Assembly (NCBI RefSeq): GCF_016860525.1
Contig: NZ_BNEA01000015.1
Span: forward strand, 5,356,501 to 5,420,500
Direction of reading: 5' to 3'
DNA length: 64,000 nt
Origin: Streptomyces rubradiris
GTDB lineage: Bacteria > Actinomycetota > Actinomycetes > Streptomycetales > Streptomycetaceae
Below the pieces are notes generated by a model. It searched no databases, was not told where the DNA came from, and saw only the letters and a list, made by a program, of their open reading frames with translations. The position numbers were made by a program, and so were the translations under genes. Within the stretch, counting starts at the first letter, position 1. Each line of letters opens with the position of its first letter. Shown here piece after piece: positions 27,607-36,181 of the stretch.

Positions 27607-28578
27607 TCACGGGTGGCGGTGCCGCCAGCCCTGCCAGGCCGACTCGATCATGTCGTCCAGGTCGTGCGCGGCACTCCAGCCGAGCTCGCGCCGGATGCGG
27701 TCGGCGGAGGCCACCACGCGGGCCGGGTCGCCGGGGCGGCGCTCGGTGACCTCGGGCCGCACGTCCTGCCGGCCGGTGACCTTCAGGATGCGGTCCACCA
27801 TCTCGCGCACCGAACTGCCCTCGCCGCGGCCGATGTTGAGGACGAGGGACGTACCCGCCTCGGCGTCGGTGAGGCGGCGGGCGGCGGCCAGGTGCGCGCC
27901 GGCGATGTCCTGCACGTGGATGTAGTCGCGTACGCAGGTGCCGTCCGGCGTGGCGTAGTCGTCGCCGAAGATCCGCGGCGCCTCGCCGGCCTCCAGCCGC
28001 TCGAAGACCATCGGGATGAGGTTGAAGACACCGCTGTCGGAGAGTGCGGGCTCGGCCGCCCCGGCCACGTTGAAGTAGCGCAGGGAGGCGGCGCGCAGTC
28101 CGTGCGCCCGGGCGGCTGCGGTGATCAGCCACTCGCCGATCAGCTTGCTCTCGCCGTACGGGCTCATGGGCGCGCAGGGGGTGTCCTCGGTGACGAGGTC
28201 CACGTCCGGCATGCCGTACACCGCGGCGGAGGAGGAGAAGACGATGCGGTCGACCCCGGTGGCGGTCATGACCTCCAGCAGGGTCTGCAGGCCGGTGACG
28301 TTCTCCCGGTAGTAGTGCAGCGGCCGCTCGACGGACTCGCCGACCTGCTTCTTGGCCGCGATGTGCACCACGCCGGTCACCTGGTGGTCACGGATCGTCC
28401 GCTCCAGCTTGTCGGCGTCCAGCACGCTGCCGACCACCAGCGGGGTGCCCTCGGGCACCCGGTCGGCGCTGCCGGTGGAGAGGTCGTCGTAGACAATGGT
28501 CTCCTCACCGCCCTGGATCAGGGTGCGTACCACGTGCGCGCCGATATATCCGGCGCCACCAGTTACCAGCCAGCTCAT
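27607..28578 (-). CDS. galE: UDP-glucose 4-epimerase
   Basis: Interconverts UDP-glucose and UDP-galactose in the cytoplasm. The 323-aa extended short-chain dehydrogenase has the NAD motif GGAGYIG near the N-terminus, the catalytic Ser region (VFSSSAAVYG) with YGESK carrying Tyr and Lys, NVAGA, and the DYIHVQDIAGAHLAA substrate segment. I chose the ATG at 28578 because GAGAGGTG sits 3-5 nt upstream; a GTG two codons earlier is possible. It is divergent from a cluster of glycosyltransferase/glycerophosphotransferase genes and probably supplies UDP-galactose for a surface polymer. Confidence 0.93.
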   Translation of the reverse strand: MSWLVTGGAGYIGAHVVRTLIQGGEETIVYDDLSTGSADRVPEGTPLVVGSVLDADKLERTIRDHQVTGVVHIAAKKQVGESVERPLHYYRENVTGLQTLLEVMTATGVDRIVFSSSAAVYGMPDVDLVTEDTPCAPMSPYGESKLIGEWLITAAARAHGLRAASLRYFNVAGAAEPALSDSGVFNLIPMVFERLEAGEAPRIFGDDYATPDGTCVRDYIHVQDIAGAHLAAARRLTDAEAGTSLVLNIGRGEGSSVREMVDRILKVTGRQDVRPEVTERRPGDPARVVASADRIRRELGWSAAHDLDDMIESAWQGWRHRHP

Positions 28579-28835
28579 CGTCACCTCTCACAGCGGTGGT
28601 CAGTCTGTTCAGCCTGGCTCCCGGCCCCGGAAAAATCGAATCGGGCGAATCCGGTTCCATGCGGATCAATGGGGCAATGCCGTTGCGGTGACTGTCGGTA
28701 AGATGACAAGTGGCCCCGACGGAAACAACCTGTTAATCCTCTACGCTGATGGACGGTGTGCACTCGGGTCGGCGATGGCCGCATGTGCCGGCCGATCGCG
28801 TCGTCAAAGTCCGCCACGGAGACAGGTTGCTAAGG
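28579..28835. other. divergent promoter region, galE / surface-polymer genes
   Basis: This 257-bp gap is clearly more AT-rich than its surroundings (e.g. GGAAAAATCGAATC near 28628 and AACAACCTGTTAATCC near 28724). No gene is supported. It must hold the promoters of galE (leftward) and the transferase operon (rightward); a TACGCT near 28742 is a possible -10, but I see no good -35. Confidence 0.4.
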
Positions 28836-31094
28836 ATGCCAAGGCTCTCTCTCGTCGTCCCCGTCTACAACGTGCAGGGCTACCTCGCAGAGTGCCTTGA
28901 GTCGGTCCTCGGGCAGGACTACCAGGACTTCGAGATCGTCGCCGTCGACGACCGCTCCCCGGACGGCTCCGGCGCCCTCCTGGACGAATACGCCGCCCGG
29001 GACGATCGCATTCGTGTGATCCACCTCATGGAAAACGTGGGCCTCGGACGGGCGCGCAATGCCGCCCTGGAATTGGCGCGCGGCGACTACGTTCTGTTCC
29101 TGGACAGTGACGACACCTTGGCGCCGGGCGCGCTCGGCGCGATAGCGGAGCGGCTGACGGCCGCCGGCGATCCCGATGTACTGATCTACGACTACGTGCG
29201 CACCTACTGGGACGGCGAGAGACGTCCGAACCAGAAGGCGCGACTGCTCGCGGAGGCCGGCCCGGGAGTGTTCCCCCTCGCCGAGCGCCCGCAGCTGCTC
29301 AGCCTGCTGCAGATCGTCTGCAACAAGGCCTACCGCCGGGAGTTCATCGCGCGCGAGGGCCTCACCTTCCCGCCGGGCTACTACGAAGACGCCCTGTGGA
29401 CGTTCCGCTCCCTGATCAGCGCCGAGCGCATCGCCGTGCTGGACCGCGTCTGCCTGCTGTACCGGCAGCGGCGCGAGGGCGGCAACATCCTCGCCACCGT
29501 CAGCCGCAAGCACTTCGACATCTTCGAGCAGTACCGCCGCGTCTTCGAGTTCCTCGACACCCGCGCGGACGCCGAGCAGTGGCGCGCGCCGCTGTTCCGC
29601 AAGATGGTCGACCACTACCTGGCGATCCTGGAGCGCCCCGGCCGGCTGCCGCGGGACGCGCGGGCCGAGTTCTTCCACCGCGCCGCCGCCGACTACCGGG
29701 CCCGGATGCCCGCCGGCTTCCGCAAGCCGGCCGGTTCCCGCGGCAAGAAGTACGCGCTGCTGGAGCGCGACGCCTACGCCGGCCTGGTGGGCGCCAAGGC
29801 CGTCGTGAAGCTCCGCGCCAAGGCGACCGGCTACGCGCGCACCACCCTCGGCCGCACCAGACGCACCGCGCTGAGCCTCGACTACCGGCACCAGCTGAGA
29901 CTGCCGCTCGACGAGAACCTGGCGGTGTTCTCCGCCTACGGGGGCAGCGGCGTGTCCTGCAACCCGGCGGCCATCGACGCCGAGCTCGCCCGCCGCGCCC
30001 CCCACATCCGCCGCGTGTGGGCCGTCCGCCCGGACGCCGTGGACCAGGTGCCCGAGGGCGTCGACATCGTCCGGACCGGGTCGCGCGAGTACTGGGCGGC
30101 CCTCGCCCGCGCCACCTACCTGGTGAACAACGAGAACTTCCCGGACGCCATGGTGCGCCGGCCGGGCCAGATCCATGTGCAGACCCACCGCGGCACCCCG
30201 CTGAAGACCATGGGGCTGGACCGGCGGCAGTACCCGGCCGCGGCGGGCACCGACTTCGCCGCGCTGCTCCGGCGCTGCGACCGCTGGAACTTCAGCCTCG
30301 TCTCCAACCACTTCTCCAGCGCCGTGTGGCAGCGGGCGTACCCCTGCTCGTACACCTCCCTGGCGACCGGCTACCCGCGCAACGACGTCCTGCTCAACTC
30401 CACCGCCGAGGACGTGCGTGAGGCCCGTCACGAGCTGGGACTGGGCGAGCGCGTGACGGCCTTCCTGTACATGCCGACGCGCCGGGAGTACCGGCACGGC
30501 TCCGAGCCGCGGCTGGACCTGGCGAAGCTGGCCGGGCGGCTCGGACCGGACGCGGTGCTGCTCGTGCGGGCCCACCCCGGCGAGCGCCCGGCCGAGTGGC
30601 CTGCCGCATGGCGCTCCGAGGACCGGATCGTCGACGTGTCCGGCCACCCCGCGGTCGAGCGTCTCTACCTCGCCGCCGACTGCCTGGTCACGGACTACTC
30701 CTCGGCGATGTTCGACTACGCCAACCTGGACCGGCCGATCGTCGTCCACGCCGACGACTGGGAGACCTACTCCGCCGTACGCGGCACGTACTTCGACGTG
30801 CGCACCGAGGGGCCGGGGGCGGTGGCCACCACCGAGGAGGAACTGGCCGAAGTACTCTGTTCCGGCGCCTGGCGCGGGGAGCGGGCCGCCCGGGCACGCG
30901 ACCGGTTCCGTCGCCGCTTCTGCGACTTCGACGACGGTCGTGCGGCGGAGCGTGTGGTGCGCCACATTTTCCTCGGAGAGGAACTCGGGGATCTGCCGCC
31001 GGTCGTCCCCCTGGACGAGCGGACCCCCGCCCCGCCGCCGGAGCCGTCCCGCGACGCGTCGGCCCTGATATCCACCCACACGAGCCAGAGGTAG
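28836..31094 (+). CDS. GT2 glycosyltransferase - CDP-glycerol glycerophosphotransferase fusion
   Basis: A bifunctional 752-aa surface-polymer enzyme. The N-terminal ~230 residues are a GT2 domain (SLVVPVYNVQGYLAECLESVLGQ; nucleotide/metal motif D90-S-D92-D93). The C-terminal ~370 residues are a TagF/TagB-like glycerophosphotransferase: catalytic-type His451 in QTHRGTPLKTMG, GYPRND, RAHPGE, and TDYSSAMFDYANL at about 619-631. No transmembrane segment is evident, so it is likely a cytoplasmic peripheral enzyme using lipid-linked acceptors. ATG 28836 is preceded by GGAGACAGG. A similar but distinct fusion follows immediately. The genes at this locus in S. coelicolor have been connected with teichoic-acid-like polydiglycosylphosphate synthesis, as far as I recall. 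Confidence 0.87.
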   Translation: MPRLSLVVPVYNVQGYLAECLESVLGQDYQDFEIVAVDDRSPDGSGALLDEYAARDDRIRVIHLMENVGLGRARNAALELARGDYVLFLDSDDTLAPGALGAIAERLTAAGDPDVLIYDYVRTYWDGERRPNQKARLLAEAGPGVFPLAERPQLLSLLQIVCNKAYRREFIAREGLTFPPGYYEDALWTFRSLISAERIAVLDRVCLLYRQRREGGNILATVSRKHFDIFEQYRRVFEFLDTRADAEQWRAPLFRKMVDHYLAILERPGRLPRDARAEFFHRAAADYRARMPAGFRKPAGSRGKKYALLERDAYAGLVGAKAVVKLRAKATGYARTTLGRTRRTALSLDYRHQLRLPLDENLAVFSAYGGSGVSCNPAAIDAELARRAPHIRRVWAVRPDAVDQVPEGVDIVRTGSREYWAALARATYLVNNENFPDAMVRRPGQIHVQTHRGTPLKTMGLDRRQYPAAAGTDFAALLRRCDRWNFSLVSNHFSSAVWQRAYPCSYTSLATGYPRNDVLLNSTAEDVREARHELGLGERVTAFLYMPTRREYRHGSEPRLDLAKLAGRLGPDAVLLVRAHPGERPAEWPAAWRSEDRIVDVSGHPAVERLYLAADCLVTDYSSAMFDYANLDRPIVVHADDWETYSAVRGTYFDVRTEGPGAVATTEEELAEVLCSGAWRGERAARARDRFRRRFCDFDDGRAAERVVRHIFLGEELGDLPPVVPLDERTPAPPPEPSRDASALISTHTSQR

Positions 31095-31102
31095 CCGCTG
31101 CA

Positions 31103-33976
31103 GTGTCCCAGCAACCCGACACAACGCCCGACATCAGCGTCGTCGTCATCGTCTACAACGACGCGGCACGTCTTCCGACCGCCGTGCAGTCGGTCCTGGA
31201 CCAGACGCTGCGCAATGTCGAGGTCATCATCGCCGATGACTGCTCCACCGACGGCTCCTTCGAGGTCGCACAGCAGCTGGCCGCCCGCTCGGACCGGGTG
31301 CGCGCCATCCAGCTGCCGGAGAACAGCGGCGGCTGCGGCGAGCCGCGCAACCAGGGCATCGCCGTCGCCCGCGGCCGCTACGTGATGTTCCTGGACAGCG
31401 ACGACACCCTGGAACTGAACGCCTGCCGCAACATGCTCGACGCCGCCGAGAGCACGGGGGCCGACCTGGTCTCCGGGCTCTGCCTGCGCGTCCACACGGA
31501 CAGCCGCAACGGCAAGAAGGTCAAGTGGTACCCGTGGCTCTACCGGGAGACCCGCACCTTCGACTCGGTCGCCGAGATACCGGACCTGATGGTCTTCGAC
31601 ACCCTGTCGACGAACAAGTGCTACCGGCGTGAGTTCCTGCTGGAAAGCGGCCTGACCTTCCCCAAGGGCATCCACTACGAGGACCTGCTCTTCTCCGCGC
31701 AGGCCTACCTGGCCGCCTCCCGGATCACCCTGATCCCGAACACGGTCTACCACTGGAACGTCGTGGAGAAGGCCGCCGCCAAGTCGATCAGCAACCGGCG
31801 CCACGAGATCAACAACTTCGCCGACCGCGTGGAGATCCACCGCCGGATCGACCGCGTCCTCGACGAGATGGGCCAGACGGAGCTGAAGCTCCACAAGGAC
31901 CGCAAGTTCCTCAAGCACGACCTCGTGCTGTACCTGCGCGACCTGCCCTTCCTGGACGACGACTACCGCCACCGGTTCGCCGAGCTGGCCCGCGGCTACA
32001 TCCAGGGCTTCTCCCCGGAGGCCTACGAGGAGCTGTCCCCGGTCCACCGGCTGTGCGCCTACCTGCTGCTGCAGGAGGACTGGAAGAACCTCACCCCGGC
32101 GATCGACACCCTCATCAACCCGCGCAAGATCTCCAGCCCGCTGGCCGAGCGCGACGGCCGGGTCTACTGGTGCGAAGAGCACCTCGACGACCCGCTGGCC
32201 CGCAAGATCCTCGACGTGACCGACCTCGGCTACCACACCCGGCCGGTCCAGCGCATGTGGCTGCGCAACCAGGTGACCTCCTACGCGGAGAACCCCGCGG
32301 GCATCAAGGTGTCCGGCGCGGTCGTCAACCCGCTCGGGGTGATCCCGCCGGGGGCGGAGCTCAAGGCCGAGCTGGAGTTCCGCGCCCGCCGCCGCAGCCT
32401 GCAGAAGTTCCGCTTCCCCGTGCAGAGCGTCCAGCACGAGGGCGAGACGGTGGCGTGGCAGGCCACCGTGCCCCTGGCGGCGAAGTTCCGCCCCCTCGGC
32501 ATCGTCGACGAGGTGTGGGACGTACGCCTCTACCTGAGTGTCGACGGTGTCCAGGCCACCAGCCGGCTCACCGTCGGCCAGACCGCGCTGGAGGACGCCG
32601 GCGTGGTCCGGGTCCGGCCCCGGCTCGGCCGGATGACGGCCGACCGGCTCGTGCCGCACGCCTCGGCCAAGGGCCACCTGGCCTTCCGGCTCGCCCAGCA
32701 CGGCACGCTCGCCCAGCGCACCACGACGCTGGTGCGGCGCAACCTGCAGAGCCCGCCCGCCGCGATGGCCAAGAAGATGGCGCGCAAGGTCGTCAAGGCG
32801 CGCAAGGACCTGCACTCCGGCCCGCGCAAGATCGAGACCTACCACCGTATGATCCGGCTGCTGCCCGTCCGCAAGGGCACGGTCGTCTTCGAGAGCCACC
32901 TCGGCAAGCAGTACAGCGACAGCCCGCGGGCCATCTACGAGGAGCTGCGCCGCCGCAACCTGCCCTTCCACGTCATCTGGTCCTACGCCGGCGAGCGTCC
33001 CACGGGCTTCCCGGACGACGTGGAACTGGTGCGCCGCTGGTCCTGGCCCTACCTCAGGGCGCTGGCGCAGGCCGAGTTCTGGATCGACAACCAGGGCTTC
33101 CCGCTGAAGCTGAGCAAGCGCCCGGAGACCACGTACATCCAGACCTGGCACGGCTCCGCCCTGAAGCGGATGGGCTTCGACGAGCCGAAGTACCGCATCA
33201 AGCCGGAGCACGAGCAGCGCGCCTACCAGGAGGCGATCGACCGGTTCGACTACTTCGTGGTGCGCGGCCGGCACGACGAGCGGACCCTCGCCCCGGCCTA
33301 CCGGATCACCGAGGACAGGCTCCTGCGCACCGGCTACCCGCGCAACGACGCGCTCGTCCGGGCCAGGGACGCCGGCACCCTCGACCCGGCGGCCCGGGAA
33401 CTCGCCGAGCGCCTCGGCATCCGCCTGGACCGCCCGGTGGTGCTGTACGCCCCGACGTTCCGGGAGCAGAACGGCAAGGTCAAGAAGTTCGAGTTCCCGT
33501 TCGACGTCGACGAGTTCGCCGACCGCTTCGGTGACCGCTTCACCCTGCTGGTGCGCACGCACTACCTGAACAACGTCACGCTGCCGCCCTCCGTGGCGGG
33601 CCGGGTCGTCAATGTCAGCGGGGAGCCGGACATCACTCCGGTCCTGCTGCTCGCGGACGCGCTCATCACCGACTACTCCTCGGTGATGTTCGACTACGCG
33701 CTGCTCCAGCGCCCCATGGTGTTCTTCACCTACGACTGGGAGGAGTACGTCGACAACAGCCGCGGGACGTACTTCGACCTGTCGCAGGAGGCCCCCGGTC
33801 CCGTCGTCCACACGGCGGAGGACCTCTTCGGCGTCCTGGAGGGCCTGGACACCCTCGCCTCCGAACAGGAGGCGCGCCTCAAGGAATTCGTGGCCCAGTA
33901 CGGCGAGTACGACCGCGGCGACGCCGCCGCCCAGATCGTCGATCGCTTCTTCGGAAACCGGGGAGACGCCCGATGA
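31103..33976 (+). CDS. second GT2 glycosyltransferase - CDP-glycerol glycerophosphotransferase fusion
   Basis: A 957-aa relative of the preceding protein. GT2 domain: SVVVIVYNDAARLPTAVQSVLDQTL, with D98-S-D100-D101. A middle region of ~300 residues includes a beta-rich segment (AGIKVSGAVVNPLGVIPPGAELKAELEF) absent from the first fusion. The C-terminal glycerophosphotransferase domain has QTWHGSALKRMGFD (His683), GYPRND, RTHYLNN and ITDYSSVMFDYALL (Asp857). The GTG start at 31103 has AGAGG upstream and lies 8 bp after the previous stop. The stop overlaps the next start (ATGA), so the three genes form one operon. The two fusions may add different units or act in order. Confidence 0.87.
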   Translation: MSQQPDTTPDISVVVIVYNDAARLPTAVQSVLDQTLRNVEVIIADDCSTDGSFEVAQQLAARSDRVRAIQLPENSGGCGEPRNQGIAVARGRYVMFLDSDDTLELNACRNMLDAAESTGADLVSGLCLRVHTDSRNGKKVKWYPWLYRETRTFDSVAEIPDLMVFDTLSTNKCYRREFLLESGLTFPKGIHYEDLLFSAQAYLAASRITLIPNTVYHWNVVEKAAAKSISNRRHEINNFADRVEIHRRIDRVLDEMGQTELKLHKDRKFLKHDLVLYLRDLPFLDDDYRHRFAELARGYIQGFSPEAYEELSPVHRLCAYLLLQEDWKNLTPAIDTLINPRKISSPLAERDGRVYWCEEHLDDPLARKILDVTDLGYHTRPVQRMWLRNQVTSYAENPAGIKVSGAVVNPLGVIPPGAELKAELEFRARRRSLQKFRFPVQSVQHEGETVAWQATVPLAAKFRPLGIVDEVWDVRLYLSVDGVQATSRLTVGQTALEDAGVVRVRPRLGRMTADRLVPHASAKGHLAFRLAQHGTLAQRTTTLVRRNLQSPPAAMAKKMARKVVKARKDLHSGPRKIETYHRMIRLLPVRKGTVVFESHLGKQYSDSPRAIYEELRRRNLPFHVIWSYAGERPTGFPDDVELVRRWSWPYLRALAQAEFWIDNQGFPLKLSKRPETTYIQTWHGSALKRMGFDEPKYRIKPEHEQRAYQEAIDRFDYFVVRGRHDERTLAPAYRITEDRLLRTGYPRNDALVRARDAGTLDPAARELAERLGIRLDRPVVLYAPTFREQNGKVKKFEFPFDVDEFADRFGDRFTLLVRTHYLNNVTLPPSVAGRVVNVSGEPDITPVLLLADALITDYSSVMFDYALLQRPMVFFTYDWEEYVDNSRGTYFDLSQEAPGPVVHTAEDLFGVLEGLDTLASEQEARLKEFVAQYGEYDRGDAAAQIVDRFFGNRGDAR

Positions 33977-35118
33977 CGCAGCGTGACATCATTTTCGTGG
34001 CCAACGAGGTCAACGAACTCGGCGGAGTGGCCCGTTGGCAGGCGCTGATGGCCGAACTGTTCGCCGAGGAGGGCCACCGGGTCACCATCGTCGGCATCGC
34101 GCCGCCCGAGGTGCCCATGGACCTCGGTGACAACCCGCCCTTCACCACCGTGACGCTCTACGACGAGCGCCCGCCCGGCCGCTGGCAGGCCCGTACCCTG
34201 CTGGACCGGGCCAACCTCCAGGCCCGGCGCCGCGAGGCCGCGCGCGAGGAGGGCATGCGGGCGGCGGCCGACCGGCTGTCGGCCATCTTCCGGGCCGCCC
34301 GGCCCGGGGCGATGATCATCGTGACCCAGGTGTGGGCCATGGAGTGGGTCGCGCTCGCGGACACCGCGGGCCACCCGGTCATCGGCATGAGCCACGAGTC
34401 GTACGAGTACTCGCGCGGTTCCTCCCGCTTCGGGCGCGTCGAGCGGTACTACAGGAACGTCGACCGCCTGCTGCTGCTGACCCGCGAGGACGCCGACCTG
34501 TGGATCGGCCGGGGCATGAACAACGTCGGGTACATGCCCAACCCGCTGCCGATGATGCCGGAGGTCCCCTCCGAGCGCACCGAGAAGGTCGTCGCGAGCA
34601 TCGGCCGTCTGGGACACCAGAAGGGCATCGACATGCTCCTGGACGTCTGGGCGGAGGCGGCGCCGAAGCACCCCGACTGGCTCCTGAGGATCTACGGCTC
34701 CGGCCCCGACGAGGAGGCGCTGCGCGCCCAGTGCACCCGGCTCGGCCTGGACGACCGGGTGGAGTGGGCCGGCCAGACGGACGACGTCGCCGGCGCGCTG
34801 CGCGGGGCGTCGGTGTTCGTCCAGTCCTCCCGGGGCGAGGGCTTCCCGCTGGCCCTGCTGGAGGCGATGGCCTGCGCGGTGCCGTGCGCGGCCTTCGACT
34901 GCGCGCCGGGCGTGCGCGAGATCGTCCGCGACGAGGAGGACGGCCTCCTGGCCCGCCCCGGAAACGTGCCCGAACTCGCCCAGAAGCTCGGCCGGTTGAT
35001 GGAGGACGCCGAACTCCGCGACCGGATGGGCGAGCTGGCCCGGAAGAACGTCCAGCGGTACTCGCCGAAGGTCATCCGTGACCGGTGGGAGGAACTGTTC
35101 AGGTTCCTGGAGCGCTGA
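33973..35118 (+). CDS. GT4-family glycosyltransferase
   Basis: A 381-aa GT-B glycosyltransferase. The N-terminal half opens with IIFVANEVNELGGVARWQALMAELF (acceptor side). The C-terminal donor half has SIGRLGHQKGIDMLLDVWAEA, YGSGPDEEALRAQCTRLGL and the nucleotide-sugar motif SSRGEGFPLALLEAMACAVPCAAFDC. The retaining Ex7E region is present. It overlaps the upstream fusion gene by 4 bp, so it is translated with it and probably adds a sugar to the same polymer. Sugar and linkage cannot be read from sequence. Confidence 0.87.
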   Translation: MTQRDIIFVANEVNELGGVARWQALMAELFAEEGHRVTIVGIAPPEVPMDLGDNPPFTTVTLYDERPPGRWQARTLLDRANLQARRREAAREEGMRAAADRLSAIFRAARPGAMIIVTQVWAMEWVALADTAGHPVIGMSHESYEYSRGSSRFGRVERYYRNVDRLLLLTREDADLWIGRGMNNVGYMPNPLPMMPEVPSERTEKVVASIGRLGHQKGIDMLLDVWAEAAPKHPDWLLRIYGSGPDEEALRAQCTRLGLDDRVEWAGQTDDVAGALRGASVFVQSSRGEGFPLALLEAMACAVPCAAFDCAPGVREIVRDEEDGLLARPGNVPELAQKLGRLMEDAELRDRMGELARKNVQRYSPKVIRDRWEELFRFLER

Positions 35119-35134
35119 CGGCCTCAGGCACGAC

Positions 35135-35167
35135 GGAAGGGCCGGCCCGCCACGGGCCGGCCCTTCC
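35135..35167. terminator. terminator of the surface-polymer operon
   Basis: Perfect 14-bp stem GGAAGGGCCGGCCC/GGGCCGGCCCTTCC with a 5-nt loop. It lies between convergent genes and can serve both. Confidence 0.8.
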
Positions 35168-35206
35168 GCCGTGGCCGGCGGGGCTGAAGCCGGGGCCCGG
35201 GCCGGC

Positions 35207-35938
35207 TCACGCCTTCAGGTCGTCCCGGTCGCCCATCACCACGACGGGGTGCGCCTTCGGGTCGAGCGTGCGCAGCAGGTACCGCATGTCCGACGCGGAC
35301 TGGCTGACGCACGCCGAGGTCCCGCCGCCGTGGTCCACGTGCAGCCAGATACTGCCGCCCTTCGACTGCCCCAGCGGCCGGGCCGGATCGTCGGGCGCGG
35401 TGCCCTTCACGCGGTTGTAGTCGATGGCGATGACGTAGTCGAAGTCGTGCCAGGACGACTTCTTCCAGTAGTGGGGCGCCTGGAAGGCCGCGGACCTGGT
35501 GTAGGGCAGCCTGGCGTCCGGCGCGGCCTTCACCCCGCCCGCGTCGGTCAGTGTGAACACGCCCACCGGACTGCGCTGGTCCCCCTCGTGGTGGTCCGTC
35601 GTCCAGCCTCTCCGGCCGTTGTGCCCGGACCAGGAACGCTCCTGCTGCCACACCGAGCCCTGCCTGTCGAAGAGGGCGATGGCGGAGTCGGGGGAGTTCC
35701 TGCCCGCGCCGTACACGACGACCACCTGGCGGGAGTCCGCCGGTACCCGGTCCCACAGCCGGTCCCCGACACCGGGGATGCGCTTGAGCGGCGTCTGCCG
35801 TGGCTGTGCGTCGTCCGTGCGGGCATCAGCGGCGGCCGGCTTCCCGTGGTCCGAAGTCCCGCACCCCGCGAGGGACATGACGGCCAGCGCACCACAGACC
35901 ACGCCCGCGACGACACGTGTCGAACCCGTTTGACGCAT
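35207..35938 (-). CDS. lipoprotein L,D-transpeptidase-like (YkuD) enzyme
   Basis: A 243-aa exported lipoprotein. The signal peptide MRQTGSTRVVAGVVCGALAVMSLAGC ends in a classic lipobox (LAGC, lipidated Cys26). The mature part looks like a YkuD-type domain, with VVVVYGAGRN, SPVGVFTLTDAGG and the catalytic-type WLHVDHGGGTSACVS, in which Cys210 would be the nucleophile. True L,D-transpeptidases make 3-3 cross-links or attach proteins to peptidoglycan; the divergent SAC in place of SHGC/GC leaves activity uncertain. ATG 35947, three codons earlier, is the alternative start. Convergent with the surface-polymer operon. Confidence 0.82.
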   Translation of the reverse strand: MRQTGSTRVVAGVVCGALAVMSLAGCGTSDHGKPAAADARTDDAQPRQTPLKRIPGVGDRLWDRVPADSRQVVVVYGAGRNSPDSAIALFDRQGSVWQQERSWSGHNGRRGWTTDHHEGDQRSPVGVFTLTDAGGVKAAPDARLPYTRSAAFQAPHYWKKSSWHDFDYVIAIDYNRVKGTAPDDPARPLGQSKGGSIWLHVDHGGGTSACVSQSASDMRYLLRTLDPKAHPVVVMGDRDDLKA

Positions 35939-36181
35939 GGGCCCCATGGTCTCGGACCGCGCCGGACCGGCGGCCGCGTCCCACGGCGGTTCCGCGCCGA
36001 AAAAGGGGGCGACTCCGTGGTGCCGGACGGTCCAGAATCGGTCACGGCCGGCGACCGCACGCCTCGCCGGTGAGCGGGTCCGCCGCTGTCCATCCACCGG
36101 ACCCGGGCACACCATCCACACGGCTTCGCGTAGATTGCCGGAACAGGCAGCCGGACAGCGCGCGAGGGAACGGAAGGCATC

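Noticed and set aside
30596..31102. Upstream extension of the second GT2 fusion
   Set aside because: This part is an out-of-frame read of the preceding gene's glycerophosphotransferase domain. The GT2 domain begins right after GTG 31103.
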